A stretch of 64,000 bases of DNA from Paenibacillus sp. Marseille-Q4541 (GTDB lineage: Bacteria > Bacillota > Bacilli > Paenibacillales > Paenibacillaceae): assembly GCF_018310695.1 (NCBI RefSeq), contig NZ_JAGXCY010000005.1, positions 124,001 through 188,000 of the forward strand. Reading direction: 5' to 3'. The notes beneath the pieces are model-generated. The model made no database searches. It was not told the DNA's origin and was given only the letters and a program-made list of their open reading frames with translations. Positions 1-8,872 of this stretch are shown here, one piece after another (positions within the stretch are counted from its first letter, which is position 1; each line of letters starts with the position of its first letter). Made by a program: the position numbers and the translations under genes.

Positions 1-511
1 ATCTGCGCTCACCTATGTAGGGGATGAGATTGTGACGGCATCAGCGAATGAATATACTATGATTGAATCGAACATTACTGGGATGAAGGTTGTGGAAGTG
101 TCCAGCTTCGTGGAAGCTGTGCAGGTACCTGTCGTTAAGGTGCTCATGGTAGCAGACCCGGATAGACTTATTGAAGTTGAGAAGAAGTTAAAAACGAAAA
201 TGGCAGGTCAGCTAAACGTTATGCGCTCGAAGCCCTTTTTTCTGGAGTTTACGGAAGATGGTGTTAATAAAGGAACTAGTTTAAATCATCTGATCCAGCA
301 GCTTGGTATCGAGCAATCTGAAGTCATTGCGATGGGTGATGGATACAATGATGTTGCTATGATCGAATTCGCAGGTCTTGGTGTCGCGATGGGCAATGCA
401 CCGGACGAAATAAAACAACTGGCCGACTATGTTACGGATACGAATATGAATGATGGTGTAGCCAAGGTAGTCGAGGAGTTTATTCTAAAAAACCTAGCTC
501 TGACAACGTAA
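1..511 (+). CDS. HAD-superfamily (Cof-type) phosphatase, C-terminal part
   Basis: The open frame runs in from the left window edge, so the N-terminus with the nucleophile Asp motif is not visible; about 169 residues remain. The visible part has a conserved motif-III Lys (KGTSLNHL) and the motif-IV acidic loop GDGYNDVAMIE followed by GVAMGNAPDEIK, the signature of Cof-type HAD hydrolases (YidA/Cof family), which dephosphorylate small sugar phosphates and cofactors in the cytoplasm. A GTG at 32 could be read as a start, but the frame is open upstream and the cap domain would be missing, so it is treated as partial. A terminator follows. The substrate cannot be told from the sequence. Confidence 0.9.
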   Translation, partial: SALTYVGDEIVTASANEYTMIESNITGMKVVEVSSFVEAVQVPVVKVLMVADPDRLIEVEKKLKTKMAGQLNVMRSKPFFLEFTEDGVNKGTSLNHLIQQLGIEQSEVIAMGDGYNDVAMIEFAGLGVAMGNAPDEIKQLADYVTDTNMNDGVAKVVEEFILKNLALTT

Positions 512-537
512 CGCTCTTTTCGAAAAAAGGATCCAAG

Positions 538-562
538 AAACGCCTATCTGGGCGTTTTTTTA
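538..562 (+). terminator. Rho-independent terminator of the HAD phosphatase gene
   Basis: AACGCC and GGCGTT form a stem with a six-base loop, followed directly by a run of T. Confidence 0.85.
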
Positions 563-669
563 TTATCGTAAAGAAGCAAGCCTCTTTCTGCATTCATTAT
601 GATAGACCGTTCAGGCTATAATGAAATAGATGTAGAACATTCAAATCCATTGTAGAGGATGAAGCATAT

Positions 670-1341
670 TTGTCTAAATCAATCGTAGAGAAGCTGAAGC
701 TTCACAAATATAAGCAAGTGGCCATACTGAATCAGCCGGAAGGAACGGACTATTTTGCAGAGCTGACAAGCTATGATACGGTGCTTAAGGAGCCGTCGTA
801 TGATCTTATATTCGCTTTTGTACTCGATATGGAGTCATTAAAAGAACTTGTCGACCGTGTCATTACCAGCGAGCACCTGAACCCGAGTGGATACCTCTTT
901 GCGGCCTATCCGAAAAAGGGAAATAAAGTGTACGACACGTTCATTCATCGCGATGATCTGTTATCTGGGATAGGAAGTGATGAGGAAGGGTATGTTGGAT
1001 CAAGTGATATTAAATTTGCGCGTATGGTCGGACTGGATGATGTCTTTACTGTAGTAGGGTTTAAAGAGGATGCAAAGGGGAAAAACATGACTTCTTCGAA
1101 GGCTAGTCAATGTGTAGACGATTATATTGAATTCATTCCAAGCGTGGAGAAAGACTTGGAGGATACGCCAGATCTGTTGGCATTATACCAAACGCTGACC
1201 CCGGGGTATCGCAAGGACTGGGCTCGTTATGTGTATAGTGTGAAACAAGAGGCAACCAAAGCCAAACGCCGAGAAGAAATGAAGATGATTCTGAAAGCAG
1301 GTTATAAGAGCCGCGAACTTTACCGTAGAGACCAGCCATAA
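670..1341 (+). CDS. YdeI/OmpD-associated-like protein
   Basis: The 223-residue protein starts at TTG 670, with a purine-rich stretch (GAGGATGAAG) before it. The last 60 residues (TPDLLALYQTLTPGYRKDW, then a Lys/Arg-rich helix ending KSRELYRR) match the OmdA/YdeI family, in which a C-terminal alpha-helical region of this type is common. E. coli and Salmonella members were linked to peptide or bacteriocin tolerance, but the biochemical role is unknown. The first 150 residues look like a small alpha/beta domain I cannot name with confidence. A TATAAT box at 617-622 and a terminator at 1371 suggest a single-gene transcript. Confidence 0.75.
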   Translation: MSKSIVEKLKLHKYKQVAILNQPEGTDYFAELTSYDTVLKEPSYDLIFAFVLDMESLKELVDRVITSEHLNPSGYLFAAYPKKGNKVYDTFIHRDDLLSGIGSDEEGYVGSSDIKFARMVGLDDVFTVVGFKEDAKGKNMTSSKASQCVDDYIEFIPSVEKDLEDTPDLLALYQTLTPGYRKDWARYVYSVKQEATKAKRREEMKMILKAGYKSRELYRRDQP

Positions 1342-1370
1342 GTAATGAAGTTGTAGTATATACATGGATA

Positions 1371-1408
1371 GGTACAGCCCTCCTTTAAGCGAGGGGTGTA
1401 CCTTTTTT
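1371..1408 (+). terminator. Rho-independent terminator after the YdeI-like gene
   Basis: GGTACA and CCCTC pair with GAGGG and TGTACC around a short loop, followed by six T. It separates the YdeI-like gene from the moxR operon. Confidence 0.88.
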
Positions 1409-1501
1409 ATTCCAAATAAATGCATGGTTTCCTGTATTGTGATAAAATACTTTACATTAATGAAAACGTTTCCGAGGGATGAAAACAAAGGAGGTTTTTC
1501 T

Positions 1502-2482
1502 ATGGTCGAAGCTGGAATCAATGAGATTGCTCAAATGGCTGAGGAAATGAAAGTCAATATTGCAAAATATATAATTGGAAAAGAGGAAGCGGTGGATCTA
1601 CTGCTGACAGCCCTTATTGCTTCCGGACATATTTTGTTAGAAGACGTTCCGGGTACAGGTAAAACGATGCTAGCCAAAACAGTAGCTGCTTCTATGGAAT
1701 GTTCTTTTCGCCGAATTCAGTTTACCCCTGATCTGCTCCCGTCGGATTTGACGGGTATCCATTTTTATAATCAAAAAGAGGGGGAGTTCGAATTTCGCCC
1801 TGGTCCACTATTTGCGAATATTGTGCTTGCAGATGAAATTAACAGAGCGACTCCTAGAACGCAGTCCAGTTTGCTTGAGTGTATGGAGGAGCGGCAAATT
1901 AGTGTAGATGGACAAACTCACGTTCTATCGAAGCCATTTATCGTTATAGCGACACAGAATCCGGTTGATAATCAGGGTACTTTTCCTTTACCAGAAGCGC
2001 AAATGGATCGATTTATGCTCAAAATGAAACTCGGTTATCCGGCCCATTTGGAAGGTGTTGAAATATTAAAACGTACCTTAGAAGGCGGATTCCAAACGTC
2101 CGTATCTCCTGTTATCACACAGGATAAAATCATTTCCGCTCAACAAGCGTTTCAATCCGTTCAAGTACAAGAGGATCTTCTCCAGTATATGATTGCCATA
2201 GCAGAGGCTACAAGACGTCATCCTGACATTGCGCTTGGTGTTAGCCCGCGGGGAACACAGGCACTGCTGAGAGCCTCACAAGCACGCGCAGCCATCCGGA
2301 ACAGGGATTATGTGTTGCCTGATGATATCAAGGCGCTTGCTCTGCCTGTTTTATCCCATAGACTTGTGTTTCACCAAAGATCCAGACAACAGGAAGGAAA
2401 GGCTGAGGCTTTACTTCAAAGTATAATTGAGCAGATTCCTGTGCCCAGTGAGAACATGAGTTCAGAAAGCAGTATAGGCTAG
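1502..2482 (+). CDS. MoxR-family AAA+ ATPase
   Basis: This 326-residue MoxR ATPase has Walker A VPGTGKT near residues 49-55, Walker B IVLADEINRA near 105-115, and the MoxR-typical QNPVDNQGTFPLPEAQMDRF stretch. The family acts as chaperone-like ATPases that help mature or assemble envelope and metal enzymes, usually with a DUF58 partner encoded next to it, as here. The frame opens further upstream (1364), but ATG 1502 with AAAGGAGG seven bases before it is the convincing start; the upstream extension lies over the preceding terminator. First gene of a three-gene operon. The client of this ATPase is unknown. Confidence 0.93.
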   Translation: MVEAGINEIAQMAEEMKVNIAKYIIGKEEAVDLLLTALIASGHILLEDVPGTGKTMLAKTVAASMECSFRRIQFTPDLLPSDLTGIHFYNQKEGEFEFRPGPLFANIVLADEINRATPRTQSSLLECMEERQISVDGQTHVLSKPFIVIATQNPVDNQGTFPLPEAQMDRFMLKMKLGYPAHLEGVEILKRTLEGGFQTSVSPVITQDKIISAQQAFQSVQVQEDLLQYMIAIAEATRRHPDIALGVSPRGTQALLRASQARAAIRNRDYVLPDDIKALALPVLSHRLVFHQRSRQQEGKAEALLQSIIEQIPVPSENMSSESSIG

Positions 2483-2485
2483 CTG

Positions 2486-3586
2486 ATGGATCTCTTATGG
2501 TTTATCGTTGTCGGGTTTCTGCTTATTTTGCTGGAAGTGGCTATTCTTGGGGTTTCTGTCCTGAAGCGCGTCACGTATACCAGAGAGTTTGAAAAAGAAC
2601 GGTGTTATGCGGGCGATCAATTGGTCATGACAGAAAAGATTGCTAATGAAAAAAGACTTTCAATTCCTTGGCTTCGTCTGGAGGCGATGATGCCTGCTTC
2701 ATTTTCATTTCAGACCGGTGAAGAATTGGGAATCAGTAAAGGAAATATTTATCAAAATCATCAAAGTTTATTCACGATGAAGCCCTTTACGAAAATTTCC
2801 CGTAGACATTTTGTAATATGCCAGAATCGGGGAATCTTTCAAATGGAGTCGGTTACGATGACCGGCGGAGACCTTTTAAATTTATTTTCTACTAGCCGTA
2901 AATTACCGGTAACGATTTCACTCATCGTTTATCCATCCATCCTAGCCGATCATGAGATGCCTTCCAACTTTGAAGTATGGCAGGGAGAACTGGAAGTATC
3001 CCGTTGGATCGTGGAAGATCCGTTCTTAATCGTAGGGGTTCGGCCCTATGGTGCGAGTGATCCTATGAATCGTATTCACTGGAGTGCTACAGCTAGAACC
3101 GGTGAGCTCCAGGTGTTCAAACAAGGATTTAGTTCAGATCCACAGACCATGATTCTTTATAACATTCAGGAATCGGAAGACATGTGGAGTGTTGTAACAA
3201 GACCAGAACTCGCTGAGAAGGGATTATCCTATGCAGCTACAGCTGTCAGTTATGCAGCGGGAAGAGGTCTTAAGACGGGATTTGCGCACAATGCCTATTC
3301 TGAAAAATCAGATGCGAATATTCGAATTGATGCCGATTATGGTTCTATTCATGCAGAGTATATATTGCAGGCGATGGCTGAAGTTCAACTGAAGTGTCTC
3401 ATGCCGATGGAGCAAATGCTTCGAAATGAGGCAGACCGGCAAGAGGCTGAAGAAGTTCAGCTGGATTATCTGTTGATTACCGCCTACGTGTCTTCCGCGA
3501 TGGAAGTGCAGTTAACAAGACTTAGATCAACCGGGAACCGAGTTACTGTCCTTTTCATAGAGAATGAGGGGGGAGAAAATGAGTAA
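2486..3586 (+). CDS. DUF58 domain-containing membrane-anchored protein
   Basis: The 366-residue protein has an N-terminal hydrophobic helix (residues 3-26) and, around residues 190-215, the DUF58 core (YGASDPMNRIHWSATART). DUF58 proteins carry a von Willebrand A-like fold and are the standard partner of MoxR ATPases. The gene starts three bases after the moxR stop and overlaps the next gene by eight bases, so the three are translationally coupled. The ribosome binding site is weak, in keeping with coupling. The role is inferred from family and context only. Confidence 0.9.
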   Translation: MDLLWFIVVGFLLILLEVAILGVSVLKRVTYTREFEKERCYAGDQLVMTEKIANEKRLSIPWLRLEAMMPASFSFQTGEELGISKGNIYQNHQSLFTMKPFTKISRRHFVICQNRGIFQMESVTMTGGDLLNLFSTSRKLPVTISLIVYPSILADHEMPSNFEVWQGELEVSRWIVEDPFLIVGVRPYGASDPMNRIHWSATARTGELQVFKQGFSSDPQTMILYNIQESEDMWSVVTRPELAEKGLSYAATAVSYAAGRGLKTGFAHNAYSEKSDANIRIDADYGSIHAEYILQAMAEVQLKCLMPMEQMLRNEADRQEAEEVQLDYLLITAYVSSAMEVQLTRLRSTGNRVTVLFIENEGGENE

Positions 3587-4928
3587 CAAACATCAACCTT
3601 TTTCTTTACCTGTTCAAGCGTTATGGCAAGGGATTGCTGAATTAATGTATGCTTATGCACTTATTGTCGTATTCTCTGTTTTTGTTCTTCACCTTCCCCC
3701 CTTAATTGTACTGAGTATTTATTTTATCGCGATAAGTGCGGGGATATTGGGAGGGAAGGCTCTTTTCAATAATCGCATTCGGATTGCTTCTTTTGTGTCT
3801 ACTCTCACGGGAATGCTAATTACGGTTGGTGGCTTTATGTTATGGCCAATGGATGATAGCCTCATCTTAATAATAGCAGGTTCTATTACGGGTGCAGTTG
3901 CAGGATATCGCGGATTTTATTTACAAAAGTATATCCAGGATTCAGTCTCGATCTCTGTAAAATACCAGCTGTTTGGACTTCTCACCTTAGTTATCCTTAG
4001 CCTAATATCAAGCAATGTACCCCAGCTGACCGAAGCTAGACTGAGTGTTTATATCTGTGGACTGGCTGGATTCATTCTGTTTATTTGGACTCGTCATACG
4101 CAAGAAATGCGTAAGGTTTCGCTTGATCCAGTAGGTCATAAACCTCTCGTACGAAGCTTTATAAAGCATAATCAACATCGGATTCTGATCTTTCTTGCTG
4201 TGGTTCTAATACTAGGAACGCTTCAGCGTTTGTCCGAATTGGCTAGTTATCTATGGAGTATGTTTACCACTTGGCTAAGCAGACAATTCGGGGGAGAGCC
4301 TCCGCAGGAACAGATGCCTGTATCTCCAGACCTCCCACAAGCTCCGCCCTTACTATTTCCGGAGGATGATAAGATTTATAAAGAGACAGCTCCTTTCTGG
4401 GAGTGGATAATGAAAGGCATCGCTGTGTTAGCAGTCATGGTTTTCTTAGGTTTTATTCTTTTTAAGGTCTGGAAAATGTTTCAGAAACTACTTCGATATC
4501 TTGATGCCCGCAAAGGGAAAATAGCTCCGGCTACACCTCCCAAACCTGCGTACGTTGACATTGAGGAAACCATTGAAGAACGGCCTAAGAAGAATTGGTT
4601 TCGTTTCTTTCAAAAAGGTTCCGTGCCTTCCGATCCGCAGCAGCGTATTCGATATTATTATCGGGATTACGTCATGCGAGCAAAAGGCCAAGGATATGAG
4701 CTTCCTTCACATCTTACTCCGTTTGAAATTAAGCACGAACTGGAGAAGATAAATGCTGAGGCTGCTATGGCTGCTGCGGCAGAAAAAAACAGCAAAAGAC
4801 GAAAGGATAGCAAAAGTAATGTTCCTAGCGACCTAATTCCTCTCTACAACGAAGTAAGGTATGGAGAGCGAAAAGTAAGTCCGGAAGCGCTTCTTAAAAT
4901 AGATAAGGATTGGAAGACGCATCAATAG
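3579..4928 (+). CDS. Multi-pass membrane protein with C-terminal DUF4129
   Basis: The 449-residue protein starts at ATG 3579, behind AGGGGGGAG (an in-frame ATG at 3564 lies upstream of that site and is rejected). About five hydrophobic helices fill the first 175 residues, with single helices near 205 and 275. A cytoplasmic C-terminal region (about 365-449; QQRIRYYYRDYV, LTPFEIKHEL, LIPLYNEVRYGE) fits DUF4129, which usually sits at the C-terminus of transglutaminase-like proteins (TgpA/DUF3488) in MoxR-DUF58 operons. Here no transglutaminase Cys-His-Asp core is seen, so the protein keeps the membrane and DUF4129 parts only. Function unknown, probably envelope-related. Confidence 0.82.
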   Translation: MSNKHQPFSLPVQALWQGIAELMYAYALIVVFSVFVLHLPPLIVLSIYFIAISAGILGGKALFNNRIRIASFVSTLTGMLITVGGFMLWPMDDSLILIIAGSITGAVAGYRGFYLQKYIQDSVSISVKYQLFGLLTLVILSLISSNVPQLTEARLSVYICGLAGFILFIWTRHTQEMRKVSLDPVGHKPLVRSFIKHNQHRILIFLAVVLILGTLQRLSELASYLWSMFTTWLSRQFGGEPPQEQMPVSPDLPQAPPLLFPEDDKIYKETAPFWEWIMKGIAVLAVMVFLGFILFKVWKMFQKLLRYLDARKGKIAPATPPKPAYVDIEETIEERPKKNWFRFFQKGSVPSDPQQRIRYYYRDYVMRAKGQGYELPSHLTPFEIKHELEKINAEAAMAAAAEKNSKRRKDSKSNVPSDLIPLYNEVRYGERKVSPEALLKIDKDWKTHQ

Positions 4929-5007
4929 GTCAACCTTCCCTTTACTTTTCCTTCCACGTTCAAGTATCATGGTAGAAATACACAAGGCTAACTAAAGGAG
5001 CTTATGC

Positions 5008-5970
5008 ATGAAGACAATGACGAATACAAGCAAAATTGTAGATTGCACCATTAGGGACGGAGGTCTCGTAAACAACTGGGATTTCAGCGTAGAGTTTGTA
5101 CAAGGACTTTATGAAGGGCTCAATGAAGCAGGCGTAGAGTACATGGAGATTGGATATAAAAACTCACCCAAGTTACTTAAGGGAGCAGATAAAGCAGGAC
5201 CTTGGCGTTTCTTGAATGATGATTTCCTACGTAAAGTAATCCCGCAAAAAGGGAATACAAAACTATCTGCTCTCGTTGATATTGGCAGAGTGGATGAAGC
5301 AGACATCCTGCCTCGTAGTGAAAGTATGCTTGATCTCATCCGTGTGGCTTGTTATATAAAGGATGTGGATAAAGGTCTAGAACTCGTACAGACATTCCAT
5401 GATCGTGGTTATGAGACTACCTTGAACATTATGGCCCTCTCTAATGTAATGGAAAATGAGCTTCTGGAAGCTTTCGAAATGATTAATGAAAGTGTTGTTG
5501 ATGTAGTTTATATTGTAGACTCGTACGGAAGTCTAGATCATAGCGACATCAAATACCTCGTTGAGAAATTTAAAAAGCATCTTCCGAATAAACGTTTAGG
5601 TGTACATACCCATAACAATATGCAGCTTGCTTTCTCTAATACCTTGGTTGCTTCTGAACTCGGTGTAGAGCTCCTAGATGCATCCGTATATGGCATGGGA
5701 CGTGCTGCCGGCAATTGTCCGACAGAACTGCTGATAGCTCACCTGAAAGGTACAAAGTACAAATTGCGTCCTGTACTCAATGTGCTAGAAAACTGGTTAG
5801 TTCCTTTGCGCGAAAAAGAAGAATGGGGTTACCTTCTTCCTTATATGGTGACAGGTCATCTTGACGAACATCCGCGTTCTGCAATGGCGCTTCGAGCTTC
5901 TGAAGATAAAGACCGGGTTGTAGAATTCTACGACACGCTGACAACTCCTGAAGTTAGCTTCGAAAAATAA
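5008..5970 (+). CDS. DRE-TIM metallolyase family aldolase homologue
   Basis: This 320-residue TIM-barrel protein is of the HMG-CoA lyase/4-hydroxy-2-oxovalerate aldolase superfamily. The divalent-metal motif DCTIRDGG is at residues 12-19, and HTHNN, which gives the metal-binding histidines, is near residue 205; GMGRAAGNCPTELL follows. The start at ATG 5008 has AAAGGAG upstream. It stands alone between two terminators or gaps, with no pathway genes around it, so its substrate is open. It is shorter than isopropylmalate or citramalate synthases and lacks their regulatory domain. Confidence 0.85.
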   Translation: MKTMTNTSKIVDCTIRDGGLVNNWDFSVEFVQGLYEGLNEAGVEYMEIGYKNSPKLLKGADKAGPWRFLNDDFLRKVIPQKGNTKLSALVDIGRVDEADILPRSESMLDLIRVACYIKDVDKGLELVQTFHDRGYETTLNIMALSNVMENELLEAFEMINESVVDVVYIVDSYGSLDHSDIKYLVEKFKKHLPNKRLGVHTHNNMQLAFSNTLVASELGVELLDASVYGMGRAAGNCPTELLIAHLKGTKYKLRPVLNVLENWLVPLREKEEWGYLLPYMVTGHLDEHPRSAMALRASEDKDRVVEFYDTLTTPEVSFEK

Positions 5971-6007
5971 TAAGCAACAGTTTCTGTGCTAATTATGGAC
6001 CCGATTA

Positions 6008-6048
6008 AAAAACGCTCTCCGTTAATCTTACGAGGAGCGTTTTTTTTC
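6008..6048 (+). terminator. Rho-independent terminator after the aldolase homologue
   Basis: AACGCTC pairs with GAGCGTT around a 17-base loop, followed by eight T. Confidence 0.85.
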
Positions 6049-6263
6049 GTCTATTATAGATGTTTGTGATTCTTTAGACCTTGTGTTTGCGTTCCTATGT
6101 ACCTATATTCATAAAAAAAGATACACGTTTTCCTATATAAATGGTATTATAGTCCAGTAAATATGAGAGAATATTGTAGAAACATGTCATATTAAATCAA
6201 ATATATGGTAGTTCAATGAGTTCTATCATGTGGATAGATGAATTGGGAGGCAATGAAAATGTT

Positions 6264-8393
6264 ATGAACTTAAAAAATGGATATCTCAGATCCATCAAAA
6301 TTGCGGGTGCGGGTATTCTTATATGTCTGCTGACTCCATGGATACCAAGTTCATTATCATCAAGAGTAAGTCAAGAATTCTTTCATCTATTAAGTCTGTT
6401 GATTTCCTTAATTTCTATGATTATTTGTTTTTCTGCTTATAATCAAGGGCGAATGCTCGCAAAAGGAGATCGAAACCGGAACGGACAATACATTTCATTT
6501 GTTTTCTTCGCCGGGGGAATGCTCGAACTGCTTCTGTTTCTTCACTACAGTAGAATCACAATTGGCTATGAACTAATGGTCGACTCCACAGATGTGCTAC
6601 TGGTCATTTTTATGGCTCGTCTGATCTGTGTTCTAGGAATGTTGTTTTTAGGATTTATGCCACCTAAGCCAGAGCAGAAACCGATTCCAAAATGGACGTG
6701 TCTGACTTTAGGTGTGTTGTATCTTAGTTTTCTTATGTTTGTTCTTCAGAATAATGGTACTACGGAGTACTTCTTCAGCAGGGTGAATCCTTGGTCCAAA
6801 ATGATAAATCCTATCCATTATGTTGTTCATAGCTCGCTGCTGTTGTTTTTCTTGCTCGCTTTAGCCGGACTTTTCATATCCAGGAAGAAGAGGACAAAGG
6901 CAGTTAACTTTCAGCTGATGCTAGGGGTATACTTTTGTATTATCAGCCAATGTTTTTTACTCCAAGTCCATTTTGTATCCGACGTGTCCTTTGTAATTTC
7001 TATGGTCTTTCAGCTGATCGCCTACATTGTTTTTCAAAATGTTTATTTTAACGTTTATATTGTGAGTCCATTGGAACTGCAAAAGGAAACGAGAGAGCAG
7101 CTAAATTATTTGGCTCATTATGATGAGACTACGGGGCTTAGAAATCGTAGATCACTGCTGCGTTATGTAAGCGGATGTATCGCGGATGCACAGGCAAAGG
7201 ATGAACAGCTTGGTGTGCTCGTTATTAACATTAACCGATTTAAGACTATCAACGATTCTCTTGGCTATAGACTTGGAGACCAACTTTTGAAGCAGACGGG
7301 AGAACGGTTGCTGCAATATAAAGGATGTAAAAGCGAAGTATTTTCTCTCGGGGGAGACAGATATGCCATTGTTATGACCGATTTTGAAAATATTGAGATA
7401 TTACATAAACGAATTTATGAGCTTCTGAAGCATGTGAAAGAACCGATGAGCATTAAAGAACGCGAACTTTACATTACTCCTTCGGCCGGTCTTAGTTTAT
7501 TTCCATATGACGGTGTATTGCCAGATGAGTTACTTCGAAACGCAAATACGGCATTACATTTTGCTAAGGACCAAGGACAAGATTTAAATCGCTATACTTC
7601 ATCTATGAAAAGTGAAGCGCAAGAGAGTCTGCAGTTGGAGCACGACATTCGAAAAGGACTTGAACGCGAAGAATTCTATCTTGAATATCAGCCGCAAATT
7701 GATCTCAGTACAAGTGAAGTAGTCGGAGTAGAGGCTCTTGTTCGGTGGAATCATCCCGAGAGAGGCAGGATCTCTCCCATCGATTTTATACCTATTGCTG
7801 AAGAAAGCGGACTGATCGTCCCCTTAGGAGAATGGGTGCTGAAAGAAGCTTGTTTACAAAACCAGGTGTGGCAAAAGCAAGGGTATAAACCGCTGTCTGT
7901 CTCTGTAAACTTGTCTATCCAGCAATTTCAGGAGGTGCAACTCGCTGAACGAATTCAGCGGGTCTTAATGGATACTGGACTTGATCCGCGTTATTTAGAA
8001 CTTGAGATTACTGAAAGTACGATGTTTGATATCACCCAAGGAATGAAAGTACTCGAAAGTATTAAGTTGCTTGGAGTACAGATCAGTATCGATGATTTTG
8101 GAACAGGGTACAGCTCACTTCATTATCTAAAAAATTTACCTATAGACCGACTTAAGATTGATCAATCCTTTGTTCGAGAACTGATGGAAGATCGTAATAA
8201 TAAAGCCATCGTGTCTACGATTACTTCTATGGCTAAGCATCTACAACTAAAAGTGACTGCGGAAGGTGTAGAGAACGAAGACCAACTTCTTTTTTTGCAG
8301 GAACAGCACTGTCATGAAGCACAGGGGTATTTTTTTAGTAAGCCTTTGAAATCAACTGATTTTGAGTTGAAGTTTCTAAAAGCTACAGCGTAG
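6264..8393 (+). CDS. Membrane GGDEF-EAL protein, probable c-di-GMP phosphodiesterase
   Basis: About eight hydrophobic helices (residues 10-265) precede a GGDEF domain and a C-terminal EAL domain. The GGDEF signature is changed to GGDRY (near residue 363), so cyclase activity is unlikely. The EAL domain keeps its catalytic set: EALVRW (near 488), NLSIQQF, EITEST, DDFGTGYSSL, KID and AEGVE. It should therefore hydrolyse c-di-GMP, with the broken GGDEF perhaps binding GTP as a regulator and the membrane part acting as sensor. I chose ATG 6264 because GGGAGG at 6245-6250 is the only good ribosome binding site; ATG 6216 in the same frame would add 16 residues. Single gene. Confidence 0.88.
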   Translation: MNLKNGYLRSIKIAGAGILICLLTPWIPSSLSSRVSQEFFHLLSLLISLISMIICFSAYNQGRMLAKGDRNRNGQYISFVFFAGGMLELLLFLHYSRITIGYELMVDSTDVLLVIFMARLICVLGMLFLGFMPPKPEQKPIPKWTCLTLGVLYLSFLMFVLQNNGTTEYFFSRVNPWSKMINPIHYVVHSSLLLFFLLALAGLFISRKKRTKAVNFQLMLGVYFCIISQCFLLQVHFVSDVSFVISMVFQLIAYIVFQNVYFNVYIVSPLELQKETREQLNYLAHYDETTGLRNRRSLLRYVSGCIADAQAKDEQLGVLVININRFKTINDSLGYRLGDQLLKQTGERLLQYKGCKSEVFSLGGDRYAIVMTDFENIEILHKRIYELLKHVKEPMSIKERELYITPSAGLSLFPYDGVLPDELLRNANTALHFAKDQGQDLNRYTSSMKSEAQESLQLEHDIRKGLEREEFYLEYQPQIDLSTSEVVGVEALVRWNHPERGRISPIDFIPIAEESGLIVPLGEWVLKEACLQNQVWQKQGYKPLSVSVNLSIQQFQEVQLAERIQRVLMDTGLDPRYLELEITESTMFDITQGMKVLESIKLLGVQISIDDFGTGYSSLHYLKNLPIDRLKIDQSFVRELMEDRNNKAIVSTITSMAKHLQLKVTAEGVENEDQLLFLQEQHCHEAQGYFFSKPLKSTDFELKFLKATA

Positions 8394-8420
8394 CTAAAAA
8401 ATCAGACAAAATTAATAAAC

Positions 8421-8470
8421 AGCACATGCATTAATCTCTGATATCTGCTATTGCATGTGCTTTGGATTTA
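8421..8470 (+). terminator. Terminator-like hairpin after the GGDEF-EAL gene
   Basis: AGCACATGCA (8421-8430) pairs fully with TGCATGTGCT (8452-8461). The downstream T content is only moderate, so termination may be partial. Confidence 0.55.
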
Positions 8471-8498
8471 TAAGAAAATCAAAATTAAAAATAAGGTA

Positions 8499-8527
8499 TT
8501 GCATGGTATGTAAAATCGTGATATATT
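8499..8527 (+). promoter_or_regulatory. Sigma-A-type promoter of the tRNA pair
   Basis: TTGCAT and TATATT are separated by 17 bases, placing the start point about 30 bases before tRNA-Pro. Confidence 0.7.
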
Positions 8528-8564
8528 AATTCTTGTCACTAATGAATGGCGTACATTCATTTGA

Positions 8565-8638
8565 CGGGATGTAGCTCAGCTTGGTAGAGCACCTGGTTTG
8601 GGACCAGGGGGTCGCATGTTCAAATCGTGTCATCCCGA
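8565..8638 (+). tRNA. tRNA-Pro (anticodon TGG)
   Basis: The 7-bp acceptor stem CGGGATG/CATCCCG closes exactly. The D arm (GCTC..GAGC), the anticodon stem CCTGG/CCAGG with loop TTTGGGA (anticodon TGG) and the T arm (TTCAAAT) are all present. The 3' CCA is not encoded and must be added after transcription. Confidence 0.95.
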
Positions 8639-8647
8639 TATTTATAC

Positions 8648-8718
8648 GCGGGTGTAGTTCAATGGTAGAACTTCAGCCTTCCAAGCTGATAGCGTGGGTT
8701 CGATTCCCATCACCCGCT
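8648..8718 (+). tRNA. tRNA-Gly (anticodon TCC)
   Basis: Acceptor stem GCGGGTG/CACCCGC, anticodon stem TCAGC/GCTGA with loop CTTCCAA (anticodon TCC), and T loop TTCGATT. CCA is not encoded. It is nine bases from tRNA-Pro and shares its transcript and terminator. Confidence 0.95.
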
Positions 8719-8726
8719 TCATAATG

Positions 8727-8756
8727 AAACCCTTGCCTCTGGCAAGGGTTTTTTAT
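8727..8756 (+). terminator. Rho-independent terminator of the tRNA pair
   Basis: AACCCTTGCC and GGCAAGGGTT form a 10-bp perfect stem with a three-base loop, followed by T-rich sequence. Confidence 0.92.
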
Positions 8757-8872
8757 TTTGTTTAGTAGGCCTTGGTCAGTAAATCAATTTATATTGATTA
8801 TAAATAAAGCTTTAGTATAATGATGGAGGGTTTTCCAAGTCTTTACGTAATAGATAAGAGGGTGGATGAAAC

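Noticed and set aside
1364..1501. N-terminal extension of the MoxR ATPase
   Set aside because: The extension lies over a terminator, has no ribosome site and does not resemble the family; ATG 1502 with AAAGGAGG is better.
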